Of a stretch of DNA of 53,516 nucleotides, positions 41,581-50,671 are shown one piece after another (the stretch's first letter is position 1; each line of letters starts with the position of its first letter). This stretch comes from Plantactinospora alkalitolerans. GTDB taxonomy: Bacteria > Actinomycetota > Actinomycetes > Mycobacteriales > Micromonosporaceae. Location of the stretch: the NCBI RefSeq assembly GCF_015690345.1, contig NZ_JADPUN010000224.1, positions 1-53,516 on the forward strand, given 5' to 3'. The notes beneath the pieces are model-generated. The model searched no databases. It worked only from the letters and a program-made list of their open reading frames with translations, and had not been told where the DNA came from. The position numbers and the translations under genes were made by a program.

Positions 41581-44571
41581 CTACCGCACCTTCAACTTCT
41601 GATAGTTGGCGGCGTAGGGCTGGTAGGTCGGGTTGCCGGAGTAGGCAACGTGGACCTGGTAGGACCCGGGCTGCAGATCGCCGGTCTGCAGTTCGACGAC
41701 GACTTTACCGTCCGTCAGTGGCACGACGTGCACCGTGCCGCCGAAGGTGACGGTGACCTCGCCGGTCGGGGTCGGAGCGTGGTGCTTCGGCCCGCCCGCC
41801 GGCCCAACCGGGTGATGCTTCGGGCCGCCTGCCGGCTCAACAGTCACGTTCAACCGGAACGCTCGCCCGCGGACAACCGACGGCGGCGCGGCTGTCGCAT
41901 GGACCTTGACGGCGGCCGGGCCGGAGGGCACCTCGAACGACGCCGTACCTTCCGACGCCTTCAGGTAGTCGAAGCCGAGGTACTCGGCCTTGACCGTCCG
42001 GGCACCCGCAGGCAAACCCGTCGGCAGCGTGACCGTGGCCGCGCCGTCGTTCAGTTGGGCGAGTTTCGACCACGAGCCGATGCTGAACCGCACCTGACCG
42101 CCGGTCTCGAACCTGTCAGCTGCCGTGACCGTCGCGGTGGCCGTAGTCGTCTGGGCCCCGCGCGCGTACGGCTCGACAGCCACCTCGGTGGTGGTCGTGA
42201 CGTCGCTGTTCGGGATCCCGCGGATGTCGTTCCACTCGCGGACGGTCAGCGGGATCACGGTGCCGTGACGCGGACGGACGACACCCGCGTTGGTCATCGT
42301 GATCGCCTTGGCGTTCCAGGTCGGAGCCTCGATGTTCTCGTGGCACGCGGCCTGGTAACCCCCACCGTTCGTGTACCGGTCACCCCAGAGGTAGAACTGG
42401 TCGGGGCAGGCGGTGTCACCGGGGTTGGCCTTGAAGACGACCGGTCCCTCGTACCCCTGGTTGGCGGCCCACGTCGAGCGCCCCAGAGCCGGCGCGACCA
42501 ACGTCCAGCTGTCGATGTTGCTGTCCAGGAAGTCGGTGTGCTTCTCCGAGAAGATGTCCGAGCCCTGGTTGCCGGCCTCGTTCTTGGTCACCCGGTAGTA
42601 GTTGTCACCGACCCGGATCGCGGTCGTGTCGATCCGCGACAGCGGAGCCGGGTTCTGCCAGACCTGGGGAGCGGAGAACGTCTGGAAGTCTCGCGTCGCG
42701 GCGTACCACATCTGCGCGTTCCCCTGACCGGTGCGGTTCACGGGGTCGTTCCACAGTGACTGGGCCCAGAACACGACGTAGGCGCCGATCTCCTCGTCCC
42801 ACAGCGACTCTGGTGCGAAGGCGTTGCCCGCGTCGCTGGGCGCAATCTTCACGTGCCGCTGAGGGGTCCAGTTCACCAGATCGTGCGACTCGAACACCTC
42901 GATGTACTGGGTGTCGTTGATGGCGTATCCACCCTGGTCGTACCAGTTCAGGTCGGTGGCGATCATGTAAAATGTGTCGCCGTCGGGTGAGCGGACGATG
43001 TGCGGGTCACGAAGCCCCTGGTCGCCCAGCTGGGAGATGAGTGAGGGTCGACCTCCGGTCAGACCAGTCCAGTCCAGAGCGGTGTTTCCGTTGGATGTGG
43101 CGAACATGATCTGCTCGCCGTCGGCAATTCCCTCACCCTTGAAGTACCCCATGAAGTACCGCTCGTACTCCTCGGAACGCGGCATGGCGGTGATGGTCAC
43201 CGGGAACGACTTCTTCTGCTTGGCCCTACCCTTGGTGATGGTCGCCGTCAGGGTGGCGGCAACATCCTTATGGCCGAAGGCGGGGCGGCTGACCTCACCC
43301 GTCGGGGTGACGAGGCCGGTGGTCGACTTCCAGGTAATCGTGGATCCGAACTCGCCCTTGGCAGCGAGGTCGAGGTTTCCGCGTACGTCGTCGGTGGCGT
43401 CCAGGGCCAGGTCGAAGGTGTCACGGTCGACCGCCTGCGCGTTGTCGAACTCGGCCTTCACCACGACCGGGATCTCCCGGGTGGTGACCTCTTGGGCACC
43501 CTTGCGGACAGTCGCCGTGAGCGTGACTGTCGCGTCGGGCTGCCCCTGCGCGGGCCGGGTGATCCTGCCGGTCACCGCAACCTTGCGTGCGCTGGCGAGG
43601 GCTGGCGGGGTGTAGACCTCGACGACCGACGGGTCCGAACTCATCCAGGTGATGGCCGAGCCCGCCACGGAGCCCACCTTGGGCAGAACGATGTCGTGTA
43701 CGACCGCACTGGTCAGGCCGAGGTCGATGGCGGCGGCGTCGGCGCGATTGCCGTCGGAGACGGTCCTCTCCGCCAGGGCGAGTCTCTCGTCGAGACTCAC
43801 TGCCCGGTCGTACACGCGGAAGTCCCGGAGGGTTCCGCGGAAGGAGTAGTGGCCCGACGTCTGCGAGCGACCGAGGAAGTTGCAGTTGGTGCCCGCGGCG
43901 TTCACCGACGGTGCGGTGGTCAGGTTCGGCGACGTCGCGTGCAGCACGCCGTCGAGGTAGATACTGCCCGTCCAGCTCGTTCCGTTCGAGTTCAGTGACT
44001 GGGTGTAGGTGACATGCGTCCACGCTCCCTCGAGCATGCGGACCCGGTTCTGTTGAAGGTTTGTCGGACCCACCGCGACGCGGAACCGCTGGGTGTTCGA
44101 CGCGAAGATGGAGCCCTCGGCGCCGGTGTCGACGTCGCACGAGCCGGATTTACGGCCAAAACCCCACATCTGGTGCTCGCCGACGTTCGCCGGGTCAACC
44201 CACACGTCATAGTCGACGGTGAGGTTGGACATGCCGGCGGTGATGTCGTTCGGCAGCGCCACGTACGCGCCGTCGAGGGCGCTCTCGTAGGAAGCGGGGT
44301 TGAACCTGACTCCTTCGCCGGTCAAGGTCGCCTTCTCGGGATTCACGAGCGTGGCGTTCGCCGCCGAGCCCGCGCTACCCGAGTTGACCAGCGTCGTCCC
44401 ACTGGTCTCGTCGAGGGCGAAGTGGTGCACCAGACCCTCGTTGAGCTGCTCATCCGCAGCGTACGAGGGCGTCGCCGCGAACGAGGAGAGAAGTGCACCC
44501 AGTGCCAGGACCGCGACACCTCTACTCCTCCGACTCAACCCGAGACGTGGCCTCCGCTGTCGCAGTTTCAA
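41581..44571 (-). CDS. Secreted multidomain glycoside hydrolase family 43-like protein
   Basis: 996 aa from TTG 44571, chosen because AAGGAGG sits 6 nt upstream. Signal peptide 1-38 (RSRGVAVLALGALLSSFA, cleavage after SYA). Then a LamG/concanavalin domain (~45-270), two bacterial Ig-like (aBig_2) domains (~290-465), a GH43-type beta-propeller (~475-800; LRDPHIVRSPDGDTFYMIAT, FAPESLWDEEIGAYVVFWAQ), and two C-terminal Ig-like repeats joined by a Gly/Pro/His linker with a repeated GPKHH. Such enzymes act on arabinan/xylan-type polysaccharide outside the cell. Monocistronic, with an operator-like palindrome upstream. Unrelated to the cluster. Confidence 0.9.
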   Translation of the reverse strand: MKLRQRRPRLGLSRRSRGVAVLALGALLSSFAATPSYAADEQLNEGLVHHFALDETSGTTLVNSGSAGSAANATLVNPEKATLTGEGVRFNPASYESALDGAYVALPNDITAGMSNLTVDYDVWVDPANVGEHQMWGFGRKSGSCDVDTGAEGSIFASNTQRFRVAVGPTNLQQNRVRMLEGAWTHVTYTQSLNSNGTSWTGSIYLDGVLHATSPNLTTAPSVNAAGTNCNFLGRSQTSGHYSFRGTLRDFRVYDRAVSLDERLALAERTVSDGNRADAAAIDLGLTSAVVHDIVLPKVGSVAGSAITWMSSDPSVVEVYTPPALASARKVAVTGRITRPAQGQPDATVTLTATVRKGAQEVTTREIPVVVKAEFDNAQAVDRDTFDLALDATDDVRGNLDLAAKGEFGSTITWKSTTGLVTPTGEVSRPAFGHKDVAATLTATITKGRAKQKKSFPVTITAMPRSEEYERYFMGYFKGEGIADGEQIMFATSNGNTALDWTGLTGGRPSLISQLGDQGLRDPHIVRSPDGDTFYMIATDLNWYDQGGYAINDTQYIEVFESHDLVNWTPQRHVKIAPSDAGNAFAPESLWDEEIGAYVVFWAQSLWNDPVNRTGQGNAQMWYAATRDFQTFSAPQVWQNPAPLSRIDTTAIRVGDNYYRVTKNEAGNQGSDIFSEKHTDFLDSNIDSWTLVAPALGRSTWAANQGYEGPVVFKANPGDTACPDQFYLWGDRYTNGGGYQAACHENIEAPTWNAKAITMTNAGVVRPRHGTVIPLTVREWNDIRGIPNSDVTTTTEVAVEPYARGAQTTTATATVTAADRFETGGQVRFSIGSWSKLAQLNDGAATVTLPTGLPAGARTVKAEYLGFDYLKASEGTASFEVPSGPAAVKVHATAAPPSVVRGRAFRLNVTVEPAGGPKHHPVGPAGGPKHHAPTPTGEVTVTFGGTVHVVPLTDGKVVVELQTGDLQPGSYQVHVAYSGNPTYQPYAANYQKLKVR

Positions 44572-44620
44572 ATTGATCCTCCTTGACCGGTATCAGGTCT
44601 CCTCTAAAGTGGATGAGGTT

Positions 44621-44634
44621 TGTTAACGCTAACT
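44621..44634. promoter_or_regulatory. LacI-type operator candidate upstream of the GH43 gene
   Basis: TGTTAACGCTAACT differs at two positions from the palindrome TGTTAGCGCTAACA bound by LacI-family regulators of arabinan/xylan genes in actinobacteria. It lies 50 bp upstream of the GH43 start, where a repressor would block transcription. Confidence 0.5.
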
Positions 44635-44791
44635 ACGGCGTGCTGCCAGGTCAACGACGTGTGTCGCGGCCCGAGGCAACGGATCCGTCATAGTCATGAC
44701 TAGCCATGTTGTCGAGCGCGATGCGTCGACGACGGACTTTGACCAGGAGGCTGGGGGTGCTCTGACGGCCGCGCTCGCCTGTCCGGGAGCG

Positions 44792-45094
44792 CTACGTCAG
44801 CCACTCGCCGTCGACCATCAGATCCCGTCCTGCGATCTCGTTGACCTCGCGCCAGGCCTGGATCAGTTCCGGCCGGATGCGGAAGTACGGGTAGTTGCGC
44901 TGCCCGCGGGGTCGAACCCGGTCTCGGCCACGAACGCGTCCGCCACCTCGTCGGTGATCTCATCGACGACAACCCCGGATCCTTCGATCAGGACCACGTC
45001 GCGGGTCAGCCCGATCGTGAGCCGGACCCGGCCGCTGGCACGGAGATTGCGGGCCGTGGGGTTGGTGGCTGCCGTCGAGATCAACAGGGTATAG
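44792..45094 (-). pseudogene. Pyridoxamine-5'-phosphate-oxidase-like gene remnant
   Basis: Minus-strand frames read ISTAATNPTARNLRASGRVR and VVVDEITDEVADAFVAETGF, then after a one-base frameshift near 44910 continue QRNYPYFRIRPELIQAWREV to a TAG at 44792-44794. This is the C-terminal half of a PNPOx-like FMN-binding protein. The 5' part is missing where the IS1182 copy begins (~45100), so insertion probably broke it. Confidence 0.65.
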
Positions 45095-45106
45095 GCACCC
45101 TGTTGC

Positions 45107-46383
45107 CTAATTCTGGTTAGGCGGCGAGGGCGAGTTGTGGGAGGTGGGTCGTGCGGGTTCGGTCGAGGGTTTGCCGGTCCACCAGGCGCTGAGTCGTGTG
45201 AGGTTGATGGCGGTGGCGGCGAAGGCGTGTTCGAGGTGGACCTTGTCGAGGCCGGTGTAGCGGGCCTTGCGGATCCCGGTCAACGTGAGGGTTTGGTTGA
45301 TGGTTCCTTCGATACCGGCCCGCGCGGTAGCTGGCTTCCAGTCGTCGGTGGTTTGCTCGGCGCGGGCGTACCTCAGAGCCTCGTGTAGGTGTCGGGGGCG
45401 GAGGGTGAGTTGCCGGCGGCGTTGTTTCGAGGTGGTGCATCGGGTCCGGACCGGGCAGGGTATGCAGGTGCTGGCGGGGAAGGTGACCACCATGACGTCC
45501 TCACCACGCTGGCGGGTTTCGTTCCACATCGTCGAGGTGGCGTTGCGCGGGCAGACGGCGTGTCTGCGGTCGAAGTCGATGGTGAACGCGTCGCGGTGGA
45601 AGCCGGTCTTGGCGCGGGCTTGGTGGGACGGTCGGCGCGTACCGGGGTCACCAGCCGCACCCCGTACCCGGTGCGGCAGGTGAGGATGTGTGGGGCGGAG
45701 GGGTAGCCGGCGTCCATCAGATGTTCGGCGGGAGGTAGATCCCGGTCAGCCAGGTCGCGGTGGATCGGCAGGGTCATGGCGGAGTCCGCGATAGCGGCGT
45801 GGGTGGTGACCACGATGGTGATCAGGTTCGGTGGTTGGCCATCGTCGTCACCGCTGACGGTGGGGGTGTTGTCGCAGGTCTCGCTGATATGGATTTTGTA
45901 GCCCGACCAGCCGTGGCCGCGTTCTCTGCGTGGCGGGCATCGGTGTCGTACGGAGAGACGAGCATGGTTCTGCCCGGCGGGAGGGCGTGTGTGGTGGCGT
46001 CCCGCCAGATCACCCCCGGCCCGCTCTCGTCGCGGATGTACTGCTGCACCCACACCCGGCGCAGGACCTCGACCGCCCGGATCTGCCACAACCAGTCCGG
46101 AGTACGTTTGCCGGCGAGGGCTCGTAGCAGCCACCACCCGTCGTTGCCGACCTGGACCGCGAGGTCGCGGCGTTTGGTCTGCTCGCTGGGTAGTCGCCAT
46201 TCATCGATCCGGGCCGCGTACGGTTTCACCACGTCCGCGTCGACCTGACCGGCCAGCCAGCTCGGTGCCGCCGCGGCCAGGGCCTCCAACCCGGCCCGCA
46301 GCGTTTCGCCGACCATTTCCAGTCGGTTGACATCGCGTACCGCGGCCAGCACATGGGTGGCATCGATGCGCTGCCGGCGGCTC
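45107..46383 (-). pseudogene. IS1182-family transposase, truncated and frameshifted
   Basis: Three minus-strand frames give consecutive parts of one protein: THVLAAVRDVNRLEMVGETL to MLVSPYDTDARH, then GHGWSGYKIHISETCDNTPT to RLVTPVRADR, then MWNETRQRGEDVMVVTFPAS and PVRTRCTTSKQRRRQLTLRP to LEHAFAATAINLTRLSAWW. At least two frameshifts (near 45920 and 45640) separate them. The N-terminus is cut at 46383, exactly where the IS6 terminal repeat begins, so the IS6 copy inserted into or replaced it. Confidence 0.82.
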
Positions 46384-47142
46384 TGTTGCGTTGCCGGTTG
46401 CGGGCCTGGGGCAGTGTTGACGTGTGAAGCGATCGTGCCTGCGTCCTGCGTGGTCGCCGCCAGGGTCGGCGTTCGCCGGGTTCCGGTTTCCGGCTGGGGT
46501 GATCGTGGTCGCGGTCCGCTGGTACCTGCGGTTCAACCTGTCCTACCGGGATGTGGAGGAACTGCTGGTCGAGCGGGGTGTCGAGGTCGACCACGTCACC
46601 GTATACCGGTAGGTGCAACGGTTCACCCCGCTGCTGGCCGACGCCGCCGGGTTCCGCCGGCACTCGCCTGGTGACCGGTGGTTCGTTGACGAGACCTACG
46701 TCAAGATCAGTGGCGTGTGGCGGTACGTGTACCGTGCCGTCGATTAGTACGGGCAGGTCATCGACGTCCTTGTCTTGGCTCGTCGGGACGCCGCCGCGGC
46801 TCGGCGGTTCTTCCAGCGGGCACTGCGGATGCTGAAGGTGACACCCGTCGAGGTGGTCACCGATGCCGCCCCGGTCTACCCGGCGGTCCTCGACGACCTC
46901 GTCCCGTCGGCCCGGCACCACGTCGAACAGTACGCCAACAACCCGATCGAGGCCGACCACGGCCAGCTCAAGCACCGATTACGACCGATGCGCGGGTTAC
47001 GGACAGACCGGACCGCGCAAGTGATCATCGCCGGGCACGCCTTCATGCAGAACCTGCGACGCGGACACTACGAGCTCGGACACGAAGCGCCACCGACGCT
47101 CTGCGTCGCCGCAGCGTTCACCGAACTCGCCCGAACGATCTC
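46384..47142 (+). pseudogene. IS6-family transposase with two in-frame amber codons
   Basis: Left terminal repeat TGTTGCGTTGCCGG at 46384-46397. The transposase begins about 46424 (KRSCLRPAWSPPGSAFAGF, WYLRFNLSYRDVEELLVERG) and runs in one frame to about 47142, but has TAG at 46610-46612 (Trp expected) and TAG at 46745-46747 (Gln in the sister copy). Otherwise the DDE core SPGDRWFVDETYVKISGVWR and C-terminus are intact. Both stops are single transitions. The right terminal repeat is missing, replaced by IS30-derived sequence. Confidence 0.85.
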
Positions 47143-47198
47143 AATCCCGACCGGCATCCGGGGTTCGACATGTCTACCGACTTGAGAACGCGACAGCC

Positions 47199-47342
47199 CC
47201 TCAGCGTGCATACCGCCGAGGACCTGGCCGCCGTGGCCGCCGAACTCAACAACCGACCCCGCAAGATCCTCGGCTGAGACACCCCCGCCCAGCGGTTCAC
47301 CCGGTTGCTCGCCGAAGCCGCATGAACAGGTATCCGCTTCTG
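47199..47342 (+). repeat. 144-bp duplicate of the IS30 3' end
   Basis: Nearly identical to 48530-48673 (offset 1331). It encodes the last ~40 residues of the IS30 transposase but with TGG changed to TGA (LGWDTP becomes LG-stop-DTP). A relic of a second IS30 copy lying just left of the complete one. Confidence 0.85.
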
Positions 47343-47348
47343 TCGAGG

Positions 47349-47395
47349 TGATTCTGACGGCTTTTGGTGGCCCCACCCCGACGGCTTAGGTTCTA
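47349..47395. mobile_element. IS21-type terminal sequence fragment
   Basis: TGACGGCTT followed closely by GTGGCCCCACC also occurs at 52133-52156. This motif pair resembles the end repeats of actinobacterial IS21-like elements. It lies between the IS30 fragment and the complete IS30. Confidence 0.4.
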
Positions 47396-47432
47396 ACGGT
47401 CGTCGCAACACCTGACCTGTTCAGGAGTTGCC

Positions 47433-48656
47433 GTGCCCAAACCACGTCGTCCGCGTAAGCCAGCAGGTGCCGGTCCGGAGCAAGGGAAGCGTGATCACTA
47501 CCTTCGCCTCATGGCGCAGGGCATGAACAACTCGGCGGCCTGCCGGGAAGTCGGGATCAACCGTCGCACTGGCACCCGCTGGCGCTACGGCCGAACCGTC
47601 ACCAGCGTGGACGGCGAGTCCAGGATCTACCCGCCGCTCGCTGCACCGAAGCAGGCCGTCTCGGCCCGCTACCTGTCCGAGAACGAGCGCATCACCATCG
47701 CCGATGAGCACCGGGCCGGCAGATCGATCCGGGCAATCGCCGCACTGCTGGAGCGGGCGCCGTCCACGATCAGCCGGGAGATCAGCCGCAACAGCGACCC
47801 GGTAGCCGGCGACTACCACCCCTTCGCCGCCCACCAGCGTGCGGCGGCCCGTCGCCCACGACCCAAACCGGCGAAGTTACATACCAACACCGAGCTGCGC
47901 GGCCTGGTCCAAGAGTTGCTGGATCAGCGGTGGAGCCCGGAGCAGATCTGCCGGACCCTGTCGTTGAAGCATCCCGACCGGCCAGAGCTGCGGCTGACTC
48001 ACGAAACGATCTACCAGGCGGTGTACCGGCCCGATCGAGGCGGCCTGACGCGGAGTCGCTCGCCATTGCTGCGCACCGGCCGCGCTTACCGCAAGCGCCG
48101 TCGTAGCCGCGAGCAGCGGATCCCACGGTTCACCGACCGCTCGAAGAGCATTCACGACCGGCCCGCCACCGCCGACGACCGCGGCATGCCAGGGCACTGG
48201 GAAGGCGACCTGATCATGGGCGCCCACAACCGGACGGCCATCGGGACCCTGGTCGAGCGCAGTAGCCGCTACGTCGTCCTCGTCCACGTCCCGCAAGGCC
48301 GCAACGCCGCACACTTTCGCGACCGGCTCATCACCGTGTTCTCCACCCTCCCGGCAGGGCTGCGACAGTCGCTGGCCTGGGATCAGGGCGTCGAAATGGG
48401 CCGGCATGCCGAGTTCACTGTCGCCACGAGCACTCCGGTCTACTTTTGCGACCCGGCTAGCCCGTGGCAGCGCGGCTCCAATGAGAACACCAACGGCCTG
48501 CTCCGCCAGTACTTCCCCAAGAGCAGCGACCTCAGCGTGCATACCGCCGAGGACCTGACCGCCGTGGCCGCCGAACTCAACAACCGACCCCGCAAGATCC
48601 TCGGCTGGGACACCCCCGCCCAGCGGTTCACCCGATTGCTCGCCGAAGCCGCATGA
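47433..48656 (+). mobile_element. Complete IS30-family transposase gene
   Basis: 407 aa from GTG 47433 with AGGAG upstream. N-terminal HTH NNSAACREVGINRRTGTRWR and RSIRAIAALLERAPSTISRE, then SLKHPDRPELRLTHETIYQA and the rve/DDE core: GHWEGDLIMGAHNRTAIGTL (Asp), AWDQGVEMGRH (Asp), SPWQRGSNENTNGLLRQYFP (Glu). Uninterrupted, so probably still active. A partial duplicate of its 3' end lies 90 bp to the left. Confidence 0.94.
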
Positions 48657-48859
48657 TCAGGTATCCGCTTCTGCCGAATTGCGGGTACTCCAGCAAGAAC
48701 GGCGGTGGCCGGAAGGCCCCGACTTCCGCCGTCGTGCGCCTACCGTCGGGCCTGGTTCACGACGACGGCTCGCTCAGGATCAGTCAGTACGCGTACTTCG
48801 CGTTGAAGAGCGAGACGACGCTGGCGGAGTCGATGACCCATCATCTCGGCGCCTGGGAG

Positions 48860-49061
48860 GCCGTACGCCCGGGCAGTACCAGATCCAGGCGTCCACAGAC
48901 GGCACGACCTGTGCACCGTCCACACTGCTTACGACGGCCACGGTGGTACCGACATCGTCGCGTTCCCCGCGACCAGTGCCCGCTACGTGAAGATGCACGC
49001 ACCGCTGCGCGGCACCCAGTACGGAGTCTCGCTCTGGGAGTTCGAGGTCCGGGCCGGCTGA
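48860..49061 (+). pseudogene. F5/8 type C (discoidin/CBM32-like) domain remnant
   Basis: Frames PGQYQIQASTDGTT and, after a shift, TVHTAYDGHGGTDIVAFPAT, then ARYVKMHAPLRGTQYGVSLWEFEVRAG to TGA 49059-49061 are the end of a discoidin domain (SARYVKM, LWEFEV). It is the frameshifted C-terminal tail of a secreted carbohydrate-active protein, perhaps cut off by IS30. Confidence 0.6.
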
Positions 49062-49120
49062 AGCGGGCCTGTGGGCCGGGTGGAGACCCCGTCCCCCCGG
49101 CCCGCCCCTCCAGCCCGGTG

Positions 49121-49876
49121 TTATCTGCGGTTGAGCACCGCCGCGCGCTGCACCGCCGCCGGGATGAACTCCCGCACGACCGCCTCGGCGCCGCTGGACT
49201 CCTCCCAGCCGACGTCGACCAGCACCACCAGGGCCTGACCAACCCGCGCGACCAGTACGTACGTGAAGTGGTACACCTCGGCGTAGTCGACCCAGGTGCG
49301 CTGAGTGAGCAACACGGACTCGTCCCCGGCCACCCCAGTCGCGAGTACGGTCCACCGCTCGGCGTGCGGGTCGCCGGCCGGGCAGGCCGCGACGGCTCGG
49401 CGCAGCTCCCGCAGGTACCGGTGGGCGCCGTTGCCGCGGTAGTACGAGACGTGCTCCATGATGACCTCCGGCCCGCCGTCCACGCCGATGAGGGCTTGGA
49501 CGCCGCGCTCGGCGCTGCGCAGCGCGGTGCTGCGGTAGGGGCCGTCCGCGCACGGCTGCGGCGGCTGCAGCGACGTCCAGTAGCCGCCTTCGGTCGGGGT
49601 CAGCTCGCCCCCGCCCAGGTCCTCGGGCTGCAGCAGCGCGGCGTCGGGGATGGCCGTCGGCGGGCGCCGGGACAGGTCGATGGTGTGGCTCCCGCCGGCG
49701 GCGTACGCCGACAGGGCGGTGGCGCTGCCGGCCGCGGCCGGGGCAGCAGTGGCCGGCACGGCGCCGGAGACGGCCAGGACCCCGGCGAGCGCAGCGGCGG
49801 TGGTGCCGCGCCCGACCGGGCTCCAGCGGCTCTGCTGGCTCTGACGGGACGGCGGTGGCGGTGACGGCTGATACAT
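49121..49876 (-). CDS. Secreted or membrane-anchored hypothetical protein
   Basis: 251 aa from ATG 49876 (GGAGC upstream). The N-terminus is SPPPPSRQSQQSRWSPVGRG, then a hydrophobic stretch TTAAALAGVLAVSGAVPATA and an AxA cleavage site, so exported. The mature part (VIMEHVSYYRGNGAHRYLRE, WTVLATGVAGDESVLLTQRT, ALVVLVDVGWEE) resembles extracytoplasmic sensor-like domains of actinobacterial PknH-type proteins. That resemblance is weak. No partner gene adjacent. Confidence 0.7.
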   Translation of the reverse strand: MYQPSPPPPSRQSQQSRWSPVGRGTTAAALAGVLAVSGAVPATAAPAAAGSATALSAYAAGGSHTIDLSRRPPTAIPDAALLQPEDLGGGELTPTEGGYWTSLQPPQPCADGPYRSTALRSAERGVQALIGVDGGPEVIMEHVSYYRGNGAHRYLRELRRAVAACPAGDPHAERWTVLATGVAGDESVLLTQRTWVDYAEVYHFTYVLVARVGQALVVLVDVGWEESSGAEAVVREFIPAAVQRAAVLNRR

Positions 49877-50332
49877 GACGGGCTCCGCTCCTCGATGGAC
49901 TGTCAACTTGTTGGTCCACCGCGGATCCGTTTTTGTTTGCCGCTGTCGCCAGGCCGACAGCTCGCGGCGCCGAAACTGTCACCGTCACGGTGACGCTAAT
50001 CCGAACGCCCGCGAAGCCGGGTCAGACGTGCCGTCGAACACGCGCGTCGACTGGCAGACCGTCAACACGACCCGTATGGCCCGGATCCTTGATCGCGTGC
50101 GCCGATCTGCCGAGATGAGTGCGCTGTTCGGGACGTTGCGATAGGGGGGTTGCCCGGCGATGCAGTGGCCGTTGGTGCTCCCTCCGGCCACCGGAGAGTG
50201 CTCGTGTGGCTTGTTCGGGTCTGCCGGTTCGCGGGGCGCGGCCCGGGACTGCAAGCGGGCGATGTAAGCGCCCCGGCCGGCGCGGCACCAGCGCCGTTGC
50301 ACCATAGTCAGATAATCTTTATATTGACGGTC
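49877..50332. other. 456-bp gap upstream of the PadR gene
   Basis: One plus-strand frame ends RMARILDRVRRSAEMSALFG at a TAG (50142-50144) and could be the tail of a lost gene. The last 50 bp hold the PadR promoter: AT-rich GATAATCTTTATATTGAC at 50310-50327, close enough to the ATG for a nearly leaderless transcript. Confidence 0.4.
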
Positions 50333-50671
50333 ATGTCGAGGGCCATGCGAGAACCGACGTTCTGGATCCTGACCGCGCTGGTTGATCAACCACGGCACGG
50401 GTACGGCGTGATCCAGACGGCCGAGGCGCTCTCCGAAGGCCAGGTCAGGTTGCAGGCCGGCACCCTCTACGCGGCGCTGGACCGGTTAGCCGCCCAAGGA
50501 CTGGTCGCGATTGACAGAGAGGAGACCGTTGAAGGGCGTCCTCGGCGCTACTACCGCCTCACTGACGACGGCGCGGCGGCACTCGCTGAGGAGACAGCGC
50601 GATTGGCCCGCAACGTTCGCACCGCATCGCGGCTGCTGAACGCCTCGCGGCCTGGCCCGGCGTTCGCATGA
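50333..50671 (+). CDS. PadR-family transcriptional regulator
   Basis: 112 aa from ATG 50333. PadR hallmarks: PTFWILTALVDQPRHGYGVI, LQAGTLYAALDRLAAQGLV, GRPRRYYRLTDDGAAALAEE. Its stop overlaps the next start (ATGA), the usual PadR plus membrane-protein operon. Likely autoregulates through the AT-rich promoter directly upstream. Confidence 0.93.
   Translation: MSRAMREPTFWILTALVDQPRHGYGVIQTAEALSEGQVRLQAGTLYAALDRLAAQGLVAIDREETVEGRPRRYYRLTDDGAAALAEETARLARNVRTASRLLNASRPGPAFA

Noticed and set aside
41760-41840. Tandem repeat or CRISPR-like array in the GH43 gene
   Set aside because: Only two copies of a GPKHH-coding linker; it is a protein linker repeat. No CRISPR array was seen anywhere in the window.
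46424-47142. Amber suppression or pyrrolysine decoding in the IS6 transposase
   Set aside because: No sign of suppressor tRNA or Pyl genes here; the sister copy has CAG at the second site, so ordinary nonsense mutation is simpler.
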